Below are positions 50,507 through 59,840 of a stretch of 64,000 nt of DNA, in pieces (positions within the stretch are counted from its first letter, which is position 1; every line of letters begins with the position of its first letter). Both the position numbers and the translations under genes were made by a program. The notes under the pieces were generated by a model. It saw only the letters and a program-made list of their open reading frames with translations, was not told where the DNA came from and made no database searches. Origin of the DNA: JACKFB01 sp041389525 (GTDB lineage Bacteria; Myxococcota_A; UBA9042; PHBI01; JACKFB01); the NCBI GenBank assembly GCA_041389525.1, contig JAWKRR010000040.1, forward strand, positions 7,011-71,010. Direction: 5' to 3'.

Positions 50507-52627
50507 TCAGCGAAGCACGATCGGGTAGTTCACGATCATCTGCGGGTCCGTGAATCCCGAGAAGCGCGTCGCCAACAAGGCGTTGACGATGCAGCTCTGG
50601 ACCGCGCTGGTCGTGCCGCCGCCGCCGGTGATCCGGGCCGACGTCACAGCGCCCGAGGACGCGATGACGATGGTCGTCTTCACGGTGACCGATCCCGGCG
50701 GGCGATCGGCCTGAGCCGCGTAGCAGGCGGAGAAGCTGCCGTGTCGCTTGCGCAGCGAGCCCTTCAGCGCGGACGCGCCGAGCTTCGCGGGCAGCCCGCC
50801 CCCGGCGGAGTCGGACTCGCTGTCGGTGGGCTCGGGCTCCTCGACCTTCTTCTTCTCGTTGAGCTGCTTGAGCAGATCGTTGACGTCCTTGCTGGATCCG
50901 CCGGCCGTCGGGGCCGCCTTCGGGATCTCGGCCTCACGCTTGATCGGCTCGGGCTTGGGCTCGGCCTTGACGGGCTCGGGCCGCGGCTTCGCAGGCTCCG
51001 GCTTGGTCTTCGGAGGCTCGGGCTTGGACTTGACCGGGTCGGCTCCCGCCGCTGCGGCCTCACCGCCCGTCGGGGCGTCGCCTTCGCCCTCGGGGGGCTT
51101 CTCCTCACCCGTCGGCGCGTCGCCTTCAGCGCCTGCAGGCGGCTCGTCGGTACCCGCGGCACCGGCCACCTCGCCCTCAGCACCTGCCGCTGGCGCCGCC
51201 TCGGCGCTGGGAGCCGCTTCGGCCGCCACCGGAGCTTTCTCGGGCTCCACGGCCGCCGCGGGGAGCGCGCCTGCAGCCGCGGTCTGCTCGGCCGCCGGCG
51301 GCACCGTCCGCGCCTCGGGTGCAACCTCGGGCTTCTGCTGGCCCATCAGCCACCAGACGAGCACGCCGCCGAGCAGCACGGCCGCCACCGCCACCGCGGC
51401 CATCTTCAGCCCGCCGCCACGACGTCGCGACACGATCGGCGACGCCAGGGTCATCGACGCGCCACCGGGCATCACGAGCGAGGACGCGGCGTCGTCGCCG
51501 AACGGGCTGCTCGCCACGCCACCGGTCTTGGCGGAGGTGCGGGCGGCCACGGCGCGAATGTCGATCAGGCCGCTGGACTCGGTGACCATGGAGTCGTCGT
51601 GGGTCGTGTTCTGGTCGCCCGAGCTGCCGATGTCGTCGAGGCTGAAGAGCACCGAGGTCTCGCGCCGGCCGTGCACCGCGGGCTTTCCGGTCTTCGGCGC
51701 GTCGTCGTCGTCGAAGTCGTCGCTGCCGAAGATGTCGTCGTCATCGGCGGCCCCGGAGACCACTTCAGGCGAGTCGAAGAGCGAGGACACGCTGCCGGAG
51801 GCGGCCTTGGGCGCCGCGGCGTCGCGCGGCCGGCTCACCGGCGCGGCGGACATCGAGAAGAGCGGGGCATCGGCGGCGGGCGCCGGCTCATCGGCTGCGG
51901 CGTCGTCGCCAAAGCTCCCGAAGAGCGGGGCGTCCGGGGCATCCTCGTCGGCCGGGGGCTCGTCGTCGTCTGCGCCAAAGAGCGAGGACGCGGCGGCGCT
52001 CGAAGACGTCGCGAAGAGGCTCTCGCTCGAATACTGGGCGTGCGCGGCGGCGATCTGATCTTGGGGGATCATGGTCGTGTCGGAGCCTGCGTCTTCCTCC
52101 GCCGCGGGGTCGTTCGCCGCGCTCTGCGCCGGCTCCGCGGCCGCCGCCGCGATGGTCTCCGGGGTCAGCGCCGACACCTCATGCAGCGTCTTCATCGCGC
52201 TGCTCGCGGCCTCGATCTCGGCCTCGGTCGCGCGCTCCTCGGGCGTCTCGGCCGGCGCGGCGTGCGTCGGGGCGGCCGTCGCAGCCGGCGCCGTAGCGGG
52301 CGCCGCAGGCAAGATCGCGGACAACGCCTCGATCGACTTCAGGTGCTCCCAGGCCGCCATGCCCTGACACCACGCGTAGCTGTCGGGGCCAAGGACACCT
52401 TCGCCGAGGAGACGAGCCAATTCATCCGTGCTCACGGGGCCTTGGCGCTCAGTTCCGACCGCGTAGTACCACGCCGCCTCCGCTGCTGCGCCGTCGCCCG
52501 CGATGCCCTGCACGAGGATCGGCGCGCCACACTTGCGGCACGTGATCTTGAACGTGCGCCCGGCCCCTTGGACCTTTTCGTCCGGGATCGCGTAGCGCGT
52601 GTTGCAGGATTCGCAGTTGATTTTCAT
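50507..52627 (-). CDS. GltJ/AgmX-like gliding motility protein
   Basis: 706 residues with the GltJ/AgmX architecture: an N-terminal zinc ribbon (C5, C8, C30, C33), a GYF-like domain (about 53-105, WYYAVGTERQGPVSTDELARLL and WCQGMAAWEHL), a disordered Ala/Asp-rich cytoplasmic linker, a membrane helix (about 408-429), a Pro/Glu/Lys-rich periplasmic linker, and a C-terminal AgmX/PglI-type domain of about 95 residues. GltJ links the cytoplasmic motor with the envelope in myxobacterial gliding. No other glt gene is adjacent. ATG 52627 is chosen because the zinc ribbon starts there. Confidence 0.8.
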   Translation of the reverse strand: MKINCESCNTRYAIPDEKVQGAGRTFKITCRKCGAPILVQGIAGDGAAAEAAWYYAVGTERQGPVSTDELARLLGEGVLGPDSYAWCQGMAAWEHLKSIEALSAILPAAPATAPAATAAPTHAAPAETPEERATEAEIEAASSAMKTLHEVSALTPETIAAAAAEPAQSAANDPAAEEDAGSDTTMIPQDQIAAAHAQYSSESLFATSSSAAASSLFGADDDEPPADEDAPDAPLFGSFGDDAAADEPAPAADAPLFSMSAAPVSRPRDAAAPKAASGSVSSLFDSPEVVSGAADDDDIFGSDDFDDDDAPKTGKPAVHGRRETSVLFSLDDIGSSGDQNTTHDDSMVTESSGLIDIRAVAARTSAKTGGVASSPFGDDAASSLVMPGGASMTLASPIVSRRRGGGLKMAAVAVAAVLLGGVLVWWLMGQQKPEVAPEARTVPPAAEQTAAAGALPAAAVEPEKAPVAAEAAPSAEAAPAAGAEGEVAGAAGTDEPPAGAEGDAPTGEEKPPEGEGDAPTGGEAAAAGADPVKSKPEPPKTKPEPAKPRPEPVKAEPKPEPIKREAEIPKAAPTAGGSSKDVNDLLKQLNEKKKVEEPEPTDSESDSAGGGLPAKLGASALKGSLRKRHGSFSACYAAQADRPPGSVTVKTTIVIASSGAVTSARITGGGGTTSAVQSCIVNALLATRFSGFTDPQMIVNYPIVLR

Positions 52628-52695
52628 GGGGCGGATCCGAAGGCGGCAGGTGAAAGAGCGCCGGGAGGAGAGCCCCGCCGCGCAAGGATGCACTG

Positions 52696-52727
52696 ATTAT
52701 ATAGGTGATCTGGGGAAGGCTGGGCAA
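52696..52727 (-). promoter_or_regulatory. possible promoter of the GltJ-like gene
   Basis: On the minus strand a perfect TATAAT (52701-52696) lies in an otherwise GC-rich gap, about 70 nt before the ATG. TTGCCC stands 20 nt upstream of it, longer than the ideal spacing. Confidence 0.4.
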
Positions 52728-52853
52728 CCCCTACGCGGGATGCGCCGCCTCGATGCCACCGCAACGCACAGCGCGGTAATTCTATGCGGTGGCGGCGCCT
52801 ATCCAACCGCTACAAGGCGCGGGGCGCCAGTTTCCCGCCCCGCCGGCTCCCAC

Positions 52854-54191
52854 TCAGGCGCCGCGAAATCGGTGCAGACGACGGCGCAGAGCCGTGCGCG
52901 ACAGGGCGTCGAGGTCCCCGACGACCGTGAGCTGAGCGCGGCGCGGGCTCAGGTAGTGAGCCGCCACCCGCGCGACCTCGGCCGGATCGAGCGCCATCAT
53001 GCGATCATGGCGGTCGGTGATGCTGGCGTGCGGCGTCTGCAGGCGCTCCAGGCCGACCCACGAGCAGACAGCCGACGGGGAATCGACGGTCGAACGCAGC
53101 TCGAAGGCGTATCGACTCTGCATCCGCGCCCACTCGTCCTCGCCGGGCGGCTCGCTCACCAGGGCCGCCAAGATCTCGACCACGCTGTCGACCACCGCGA
53201 TCGCGTTCTTGTGAGAGACCGTCGCCTCGATCGCCACGAGGCTGATCCCCTCGTAGGCCTCCAGATCCACGCTCACGTCGTAGGCGAGGCAGCGCTCGTC
53301 GACGATCGTGTGGCGCAGGCGGGCACAGCTCCCGTCGTCGAGCAGCCGCTGCGCCGCCAGCAGCGCGGTCCAATCCTCCGACGACTCCCCCGGCACCACC
53401 CACGCGAACTGAAGCGTCGTCTGGCTCCCCGTCGCCTGGGTGTACTCGAAGGCGGGCAGGTCCGGTCGCGCGGTCGGCTGCGGCCCGGGCTTGCGCGCGC
53501 CAGGCTCCAACCCGCCGAACGCCGCGTCCACCGCCGCGAACACGAAGTCCACCTCCACCGGCCCGGCGACCACGACGACCATGTTCCGGCCGACGTAGTG
53601 CTCGGCGTGCCAGCGGCGGCAGTCGGCCTCGGTGAAGTCCGCCAGCAGCTTCGGGGTGCCGCCGATCTTGAACGCGATCGAATCCCCAGGAAAAAGCGCC
53701 CTCTTCGCGAGGTTGTCGACGTCGATGTCCCGGCCCCGCTCGTCCACCTCGTCGGCGATCTCCTCGAGGATCACCCGGCGCTCCAGGTCGACGCCTTCGA
53801 AGAGCGGCCGCCCCAGCATCGCGCCCAGCAGCCGCAAGACCTCGCCGACCCGCTCCGGCGCGCAGCTCGCGTCGAAGGCGCTGAAGTCGCGGTACGTCGC
53901 CCCGCCCAGCCCCGGCGTGAGGCGCTCGGCGGCGACGTTGAGCTCCCAGCTCGTCGGATAGGCCTCGCAACCCCGAAAGAGCACGTGCTCCAGCAGGTGG
54001 CTCAGCCCGTTGTCCTTGGCGCTCTCGTAGCGCGACCCCACGCGCACGAACACGCTGACCGCCGCCACGTGAAGGTGCGGCATCGGCGACACGACGACCT
54101 CAAGCCCGTTGCCGAGGGTCCGCCGATGCGTCGACGGCCACGGGACCGCTGCCGCCCCGTCCTTGCTCGCCTCAGGCCATGACATTGTCAT
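52854..54191 (-). CDS. M16 family zinc metallopeptidase
   Basis: 445 residues. The inverted zinc motif HxxEH is HLLEH at 65-69, followed by the conserved downstream Glu (RRVILEEIADEVDERG). The second half (LQFAWVVPGESSEDW, YDVSVDLEAYEG) is the inactive partner domain of an M16B-type peptidase. No signal peptide is visible at the N-terminus, so it may be cytoplasmic or processed otherwise. It may process peptides, as in PqqF-like enzymes. ATG 54191 and 54185 are both possible; GGAGGTG lies 3 or 9 nt upstream of them. Confidence 0.85.
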   Translation of the reverse strand: MTMSWPEASKDGAAAVPWPSTHRRTLGNGLEVVVSPMPHLHVAAVSVFVRVGSRYESAKDNGLSHLLEHVLFRGCEAYPTSWELNVAAERLTPGLGGATYRDFSAFDASCAPERVGEVLRLLGAMLGRPLFEGVDLERRVILEEIADEVDERGRDIDVDNLAKRALFPGDSIAFKIGGTPKLLADFTEADCRRWHAEHYVGRNMVVVVAGPVEVDFVFAAVDAAFGGLEPGARKPGPQPTARPDLPAFEYTQATGSQTTLQFAWVVPGESSEDWTALLAAQRLLDDGSCARLRHTIVDERCLAYDVSVDLEAYEGISLVAIEATVSHKNAIAVVDSVVEILAALVSEPPGEDEWARMQSRYAFELRSTVDSPSAVCSWVGLERLQTPHASITDRHDRMMALDPAEVARVAAHYLSPRRAQLTVVGDLDALSRTALRRRLHRFRGA

Positions 54192-54357
54192 CTCACCTCC
54201 ACCCGGACTATCGTCCACTCATCGGGGGCTCTCGACCTTCGATCCGCCGCCACGATCGGGAACGCCCCGATTCGAATCGGAATTCGCTTCCGGCGCGCAC
54301 GCGATGAGAACGGGGACGACGCCGTCACACAGTCCCCGGGGAAGAGCGCACTTAGCC

Positions 54358-55530
54358 ATGTCGGCGAATGAGGTCAACATCCAGATCGACGCGACCACAG
54401 CGGCCGCTCTTGACGCCGCCGGCCTCGGCCGGCACTCGAACCCCTCGTCCCAGCAGGATGAACGAGCGGCTGCGGACGCGGCTCGACGCGACGCGCTCCT
54501 GGAGACGATGACGCCCCTGGACGCCCGCGCGGTCCGCTCCCTGCTCGCCGGTCGCTCCGTCGTCGACTGGCGGCGCCTCGCCTTCTCCGACCGCGACGAG
54601 GTCGTCCGCTTCCTCGACGCCAACGGCTTCGACATCGACCGCCCCAACGAGCTGGCGCGCCTCATCGAGCTGCACCGCCGCGCCATCGAATACGTCGTCG
54701 CCACCTGGAACGTCACGATCCCCGAGTCGGTCAGCGCTCCACAGGACATCTGCGAGATCTTGCTGCTGGCGTCAGGCGCTGACGGCGAGCAGCAGCGCGC
54801 GGCCTGTGTGGTCCTCAAGGTGATGCACGTCATCAATCACCTGGAGGCCCGCCGCCTCATCCACCACCTCAACGTCAGCGAGCGCACCCTCTACGACGCC
54901 GCCGGCAGCAAGGTCGACGAGTTCGTGCAGCGCATGCACCGCGACGGTCTGGGCGTGATCGGCTACGTCCCGTCGAAGAAGAAGGACCACAGCCTGGTCA
55001 CGAAGCTCATCTCGAAGCCGCGCGTCACGGCCGCCCAGATCTTCGACAAGCTGCGCTTCCGCCTGACCACCCGCGAGCGCGCCGACCTGGTGCCCGTCGT
55101 GCTGTGGCTGACGCGCTACCTCTTCCCCTTCAACCACGTGGTCCCCGGGGAGTCGCACAACACCATCCTCGACGAGGCCGCCCTCTCCGAGACCCTGGAC
55201 GCCCACCTCGCCCGCGCGGAGTCCGTGTGGGACCCCGACTCGCCGGTGGAGGAGCCCGAGAACCCGATGACCTCCGACAACTTCCGCACCATCAACTTCG
55301 TCGTGGAGTTGCCGGTGCGGATCTCGCGGATTCGTCAGGAGCTGCCTGAGCGTTTGGAGCATCTGGGGCACCTGGTGCTGGTCGCCCTGGAGTTTCAGCT
55401 CTGCGACCGCGCGACCTCGGAGGACAACGAGCGCGGCGACAGCAGCCACGCGGCGTACAAGAAGCGGCAACTGAGCACGGTCAGCACCCGGCTGTGGGGC
55501 GCCGCGCCGCCGTCGATGCTCAAGCGCTGA
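54358..55530 (+). CDS. conserved hypothetical, possible RelA/SpoT-like fold
   Basis: About 390 residues, Cys-poor, no signal peptide. Not a family I can name with certainty. The second half has segments in the same order as a RelA/SpoT synthetase core: FDKLRFRLTT (229-238), then NFRTINFVVELPVRI (308-322), then ALEFQLCDR (343-351) and SSHAAYKKRQ (362-371). In RelA these are the D-x-x-x-R strand, an HTTV-like strand, EVQIRT and AAHWAYK. I therefore suggest a distant relative, with no proof of (p)ppGpp synthesis. Start ATG 54358 is preferred; 54304 is possible. It overlaps the convergent kinase-like gene by 11 nt. Confidence 0.5.
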   Translation: MSANEVNIQIDATTAAALDAAGLGRHSNPSSQQDERAAADAARRDALLETMTPLDARAVRSLLAGRSVVDWRRLAFSDRDEVVRFLDANGFDIDRPNELARLIELHRRAIEYVVATWNVTIPESVSAPQDICEILLLASGADGEQQRAACVVLKVMHVINHLEARRLIHHLNVSERTLYDAAGSKVDEFVQRMHRDGLGVIGYVPSKKKDHSLVTKLISKPRVTAAQIFDKLRFRLTTRERADLVPVVLWLTRYLFPFNHVVPGESHNTILDEAALSETLDAHLARAESVWDPDSPVEEPENPMTSDNFRTINFVVELPVRISRIRQELPERLEHLGHLVLVALEFQLCDRATSEDNERGDSSHAAYKKRQLSTVSTRLWGAAPPSMLKR

Positions 55531-56518
55531 GGGGACCCGGCGCGGCCTGGGAGCCGGTCGCCCACCAGTCCGCGATTTGCCTGTCGGGGCTCGGGCGGGG
55601 GCCGGGTCGGGCCGCGAGCCACGCGGCGAGCGAATCGGCGAGCGCGCGCGCGCTGCTCGGACGGTCGGCGGGGTTGGGCTCGACGCAGGCGCGAATCAGC
55701 GCGCGCAGATCGGCGGAAGACTCAGGCGCCGACTGGCCTCTCGGGGCGTCGCCGGGCTGGGCGCCGCCGCTGGCGAGCCTCTCGAGCAGCACGCCGAGGC
55801 TGTACAGGTCGCTCTGAGGCGTGGGCGGCAGTCCGGCCTGTTGCTCCGGGCTGGCGTAGCGCGCCTTGCCCGCCCGGAGGCTCGCGGGCTGCGTCACCTC
55901 ACGATCCGCGAGGCGCGCGCTGCCGAAATCGACCAGCACCACCCGACCGTCGGGCGTGATCAGGAGGTTCGACGCGGAGACGTCGCCGTGGACCGCCCCG
56001 AGCGCGTGGACCGCGGCCAGCGCCTCGGCCGCGGCGAGGCCTACCGCCGCGCAGATCTCGGGCGGTGCTGCCTCGCCCGGCCAGAGCGCGGGCCGCGCCC
56101 ACGCGAGGAGCTCCATCACCAGCAGCGGCTCCCCGGGCGGGCGGGCGTCGCGCACGGCCTCGCGCGGCTCGAGCCGGGCCGAGCCCGCCGCGGCGCGCGA
56201 TGGCGGCCAGACGATCGCCAGCCCGAGATCGAGGCTGATCAGGGCCAGGGTCCGGACGATGTGCGGGTGCTCGAGGGCGAGGGCGAGCTGCGCCTCGGCG
56301 ATGAACGCGTCGACGCGAGCGAGATCTTCGAGGGCGTGGGGCAGCAGCCGCTTGAGGGCGACGACCTGCCCGGCCTCGAGGCTCGCGTCGGGCAGCGACT
56401 GGTCGAGGCGCGCCTCGAAGAGCTCCGCGCTGGCCCCGAGGGCGACGCGACGCAGCAGCGTGAAGGGACCCAAGCGGCGCCCTAGACCCGGTGTGGGGCC
56501 TGGGACGCCGTCGCTCAC
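55520..56518 (-). CDS. Ser/Thr protein kinase-like protein, atypical
   Basis: 332 residues, kinase-like over most of its length. VVALK retains the catalytic Lys; the catalytic loop is VHGDVSASN, with HGD in place of HRD and Ser in place of Lys at the usual +2; DFG is present (LVDFGSA). The Gly-rich loop is poorly conserved (ALGASAELF). So it may be a weak or alternative-specificity kinase, or a pseudokinase. No transmembrane segment. Its GTG overlaps the dnaJ stop (GTGA), which suggests coupled expression with a chaperone. Confidence 0.78.
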   Translation of the reverse strand: MSDGVPGPTPGLGRRLGPFTLLRRVALGASAELFEARLDQSLPDASLEAGQVVALKRLLPHALEDLARVDAFIAEAQLALALEHPHIVRTLALISLDLGLAIVWPPSRAAAGSARLEPREAVRDARPPGEPLLVMELLAWARPALWPGEAAPPEICAAVGLAAAEALAAVHALGAVHGDVSASNLLITPDGRVVLVDFGSARLADREVTQPASLRAGKARYASPEQQAGLPPTPQSDLYSLGVLLERLASGGAQPGDAPRGQSAPESSADLRALIRACVEPNPADRPSSARALADSLAAWLAARPGPRPSPDRQIADWWATGSQAAPGPLSA

Positions 56519-57564
56519 AGGCCCTCTTCGCGCAGCGCCGCCAGCAGCTTCTTCTGCTCTTTGGAGAGCTTCTCCGGCACCTGCAGGACCAGGGTCAGGT
56601 AGTGATCACCGAAGCCAGACTCGCTGAGCCGCGCCACGCCCTTGCGGCGCAGGCGCACGACCGAGCCGGGCTGCGTCCCCGCGGGGATCTTCACCTTCTC
56701 CTCGCCGTGGATCGTCTGAATCGCGACCTCGTCGCCAAGCGCCGCCTGGGTCATCGACATCTTCAGCTCGCTGTAGACGTCGGCGCCGTCGCGCTGGAAG
56801 GTCTCGTGGGGCCGCACGCGCACGAAGACGTAGAGATCGCCCCGCCCGCCGCCTTGCTTGGCGCCCTCGCCCTCGCCCGACACCCGCAGGCGGATGCCCG
56901 TGTCGACGCCGGGGGGGATGGTGACGCTGACGGTGCGCTCGACCGACGAGAGGCCCTGGCCGCCACAGGGTTTGCAGCGGCGCGAGATGGTCCGCCCCGC
57001 GCCGCGACACACCGGGCAGGTGGTCTGCACCAGGAAGAAGCCCTGCTGGCGCGTGACGCGGCCCTGCCCCTCGCAGGTGCGGCAATCCTCGGGCTGACTG
57101 CCCTCTTCGGCGCCACTTCCCTTGCAGACGTCACAGGCCTCGCGGCGGTGAAAGGTGATCTCGCGCTTGATGCCGAAGGCGGCCTCTTCAAAGGACAGCT
57201 CGAGGTCGTAGCGCAGGTCCGCGCCGCGAGCGCTGCGCTTACGGCCGCCGCCACCGCCGCCGAAGATGTCGCCGAACATGTCGCCGAACTGGGTGAAGAT
57301 GTCCTGGAAGTCCGACGCGCCGGCGCCACCCCGGGCCGAGAGCCCGTCGTGGCCGTAGGCGTCGTAGATCTGGCGCTTCTCGGCGTCCGACAGCACCTGG
57401 TAGGCCTCGGCGCACTCCTTGAAGCGGTTCTCCGCCTCAGCGTCGCCCGGGTTGCGGTCCGGGTGGTACTGCATGGCCAGCGTGCGGTAGGCGCGCTTTA
57501 TCTCGGCGCCGTCGGCGTCGCGCGAGACCTGAAGAACTTCGTAGTAGTCGGCTTTCACGGCCAT
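56515..57564 (-). CDS. dnaJ: chaperone DnaJ
   Basis: DnaJ is the Hsp40 co-chaperone of DnaK. The 349-residue protein has the J domain (DYYEVLQVSRDADGAEIKRAYR, HPDRN), a Gly/Phe-rich stretch, four CxxCxGxG zinc repeats (CDVCKGSG, CRTCEGQG, CPVCRGAG, CKPCGGQG), and the C-terminal substrate-binding domains. No dnaK or grpE is in the window, and its partner in the operon is the kinase-like gene, unlike the usual dnaK-dnaJ pairing. A full-length type I DnaJ. Confidence 0.96.
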   Translation of the reverse strand: MAVKADYYEVLQVSRDADGAEIKRAYRTLAMQYHPDRNPGDAEAENRFKECAEAYQVLSDAEKRQIYDAYGHDGLSARGGAGASDFQDIFTQFGDMFGDIFGGGGGGRKRSARGADLRYDLELSFEEAAFGIKREITFHRREACDVCKGSGAEEGSQPEDCRTCEGQGRVTRQQGFFLVQTTCPVCRGAGRTISRRCKPCGGQGLSSVERTVSVTIPPGVDTGIRLRVSGEGEGAKQGGGRGDLYVFVRVRPHETFQRDGADVYSELKMSMTQAALGDEVAIQTIHGEEKVKIPAGTQPGSVVRLRRKGVARLSESGFGDHYLTLVLQVPEKLSKEQKKLLAALREEGL

Positions 57565-57745
57565 CCGAGCCCCTGACAGCGATGCGCCCGTTCGGCCCCC
57601 AGAGCGAGGGGTGGTCCGCGGCGTCGGCGAAGCCTAAGCACCGGGCGCGATCAATCAAGCAGATTGCGCCGGAGAGTCTGAGGCTTGACTCATCGGGGCG
57701 TGCGGGCTACCTCGGCCCCGGTCCACCTATCGAGGAGCGCGCATC

Positions 57746-59149
57746 GTGTCTGCTGCCGTGGAAGCGCCCGAGCCCACACCGCGGGACGCTGGGCCCGACC
57801 GATTCGTCTACATCCAGACCTTCGGCTGCCAGATGAACGTGGTGGACACGGACCGCATCTTTCAGGTGCTGGCGCCGCTCCACTACTCGCCGACCGACGA
57901 TCCGTCGCGGGCGGACCTCATCCTGCTGAACACGTGCAGCGTCCGCGACAAGGCCGAGCAGAAGATGCTGTCGGAGCTGGGTCGGTTGGCGGGGCTGAAG
58001 GACTACAACCAGGACCTCGTGCTGGGGGTGGCCGGCTGCGTGGCCCAGCAAGAGGGCGCGCGGCTGCTCGACAAGGTGCCCTACCTCGACCTGGTCATGG
58101 GCCCCGACAACATCGCGCAGCTCCCCGACATCCTCGACCGGGTGCGGCGGGGCGGCGACCGGGTGGCCGAGACCACCTTCGCCAACCGCAAAGAGTACGA
58201 GTTCATCGAGACGGTCCCGCAGACCGTCGGCAAGGTGAGCGAGTTCATCACGATCATGAAGGGCTGCGACAAGGTCTGCACCTTCTGCATCGTGCCCTTC
58301 ACGCGGGGACGCGAGGTCTCCAAACCTGCGGACCTCATCGTGCGCGAGGTCGAGACCCTGGTGGCGTCGGGCGTGCGCGACGTGACGCTGCTCGGGCAGA
58401 ACGTGAACTCCTACGGAAAAGACCGCGAGCGGCAGCCGCACTTCGCGGAGCTTTTGCGCGCGGTGGACGCGGTGGAGGGGCTGGAGCGGCTGCGCTTCAC
58501 GACCTCGCACCCGACCGACTGCACCGACGAGCTGATCGACTGCTTCGGCGAGCTGCGGACGCTGTGCGAGTACTTCCACCTGCCGGTGCAGTGCGGCAGC
58601 GACCGGGTGCTGGAGGCGATGCGGCGGCCCTACACGGTCGAGCACTACCTGGGGCGCGTGGCCCGGCTGCGCGAGCGGGTGCCGGACATCGCGCTGACCA
58701 CCGACATCATCGTCGGCTTCCCCGGCGAGACCGAGGCGGACTTCGAGATGACGCTGGAGCTGCTGCGGCAGGTTCGCTACGACAGCATCTACTCGTTCAA
58801 GTACTCGCCAAGGCCCGGGACGCGGGCGGCGGCGATGGAGGACGACGTCCCGGAGCCCGAGAAGCAGCGCCGCCTGGCCGAGGTGCAGCGCCTGCAGGAC
58901 GTCATCTACGACGAGATCCTGGGGAGCTACGCCGGGCGGACGGTGGAGATCCTCATCGAGGGGCCGTCGCGAAAGGCGGCGCGGGGCGGCGAGGCGGCGC
59001 TCCAGCTGACCGGTCGGACGCGCAGCAACATCGTCATCAACTTCCCCGTGCCGGTGGCCGACCTGGTGTCGCGTCGCTGGATTGGCAAGCTGGCACCGGT
59101 TAAAGTGGAGCGCGTGCTCTCGCACACGCTGTTCGGCACTCTCGCCTAA
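57746..59149 (+). CDS. miaB: tRNA-2-methylthio-N6-dimethylallyladenosine synthase MiaB
   Basis: MiaB adds the methylthio group to i6A37 of tRNA with two iron-sulfur clusters and SAM. The 467 residues have the N-terminal MTTase domain (FGCQMN, NTCSVRDKAE, GCVAQ), the radical SAM motif CDKVCTFC, FTTSHP, FHLPVQCGSD and a C-terminal TRAM domain. GTG 57746 start. Downstream is the bifunctional-nuclease-domain gene. A possible TTGACT (57685) lies upstream. Confidence 0.95.
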   Translation: MSAAVEAPEPTPRDAGPDRFVYIQTFGCQMNVVDTDRIFQVLAPLHYSPTDDPSRADLILLNTCSVRDKAEQKMLSELGRLAGLKDYNQDLVLGVAGCVAQQEGARLLDKVPYLDLVMGPDNIAQLPDILDRVRRGGDRVAETTFANRKEYEFIETVPQTVGKVSEFITIMKGCDKVCTFCIVPFTRGREVSKPADLIVREVETLVASGVRDVTLLGQNVNSYGKDRERQPHFAELLRAVDAVEGLERLRFTTSHPTDCTDELIDCFGELRTLCEYFHLPVQCGSDRVLEAMRRPYTVEHYLGRVARLRERVPDIALTTDIIVGFPGETEADFEMTLELLRQVRYDSIYSFKYSPRPGTRAAAMEDDVPEPEKQRRLAEVQRLQDVIYDEILGSYAGRTVEILIEGPSRKAARGGEAALQLTGRTRSNIVINFPVPVADLVSRRWIGKLAPVKVERVLSHTLFGTLA

Positions 59150-59202
59150 TCCGGGGCTGGGAGCTTCCCCGAGGGCGGCGCGAGCCAGCCCGGAACTCCC
59201 AG

Positions 59203-59775
59203 ATGCCGCTTTCGACCAAACACAAGCCGGTCATCCCCATGCGGGTGGACGGCGTGGTGCTCGAGCCGGGCACGCAGGCGCCTGCGGTGATGCTGCGCGG
59301 CGTCGACGACCCGCGGCTGTGCTTGGCGATGTACATCGGGGGCCTGGAGGCCAACGCCATCGCGACGGCCCTGGCGGACGTCGAGCTGCCGCGGCCCATG
59401 ACCCACGACCTGATCCACAGCATGCTGGCGGAGCTGGGCGCGACCCTGGCGCGGGTGGTCATCACCGACCTCATCGACGGCACCTTCTACGCCGAGCTGA
59501 CGCTGGTCGATGAGTCCGCCCACGAACACGTCATCGACGCGCGGCCCTCCGATGGGCTGGCGCTGGCGCTTCGAACCGGCGCGGCCGTGTACGCCTCGCG
59601 CGCGGTGCTGGCGGCGGCCGCCACCATGGCGACGGAGGCCACGACCGAGGACGGCGGCGCCCCCGCTGGAGACACCGAGCACGCGCGCGCGCCGGTGGGC
59701 CCGTGCGCTGTCACCAGCGGCGACGTGAACCTCGAGGACCTCGACCCGGAGACCTTCGGCGACTACAAGATGTAG
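59203..59775 (+). CDS. bifunctional nuclease-domain (DUF151) protein
   Basis: 190 residues. The BFN/DUF151 core is at about 10-135: MRVDGVVLEPGTQAPAVMLRGVDDPRLCLAMYIGGLEANAIATALADVE, shown here in part, plus MTHDLIHSMLAELGATLARVVITDL and DARPSDGLALALRTG. The family has DNase/RNase activity in a plant example, but the role in bacteria is unclear. A C-terminal extension of about 50 Ala/Gly-rich residues ends in DYKM. It follows miaB by 53 nt and may share its transcript. Confidence 0.85.
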   Translation: MPLSTKHKPVIPMRVDGVVLEPGTQAPAVMLRGVDDPRLCLAMYIGGLEANAIATALADVELPRPMTHDLIHSMLAELGATLARVVITDLIDGTFYAELTLVDESAHEHVIDARPSDGLALALRTGAAVYASRAVLAAAATMATEATTEDGGAPAGDTEHARAPVGPCAVTSGDVNLEDLDPETFGDYKM

Positions 59776-59840
59776 TCGCCTCGCTCCCCGCGCGCCGCGG
59801 CCGGCTCCTCTGGCAGTCGGGGACGCGAGGTCCCCGCGGC

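Noticed and set aside
49703..52696. Plus-strand frame of about 1,000 codons opposite rplC and the GltJ-like gene
   Set aside because: It crosses two real genes and a promoter, and has no recognisable domain.
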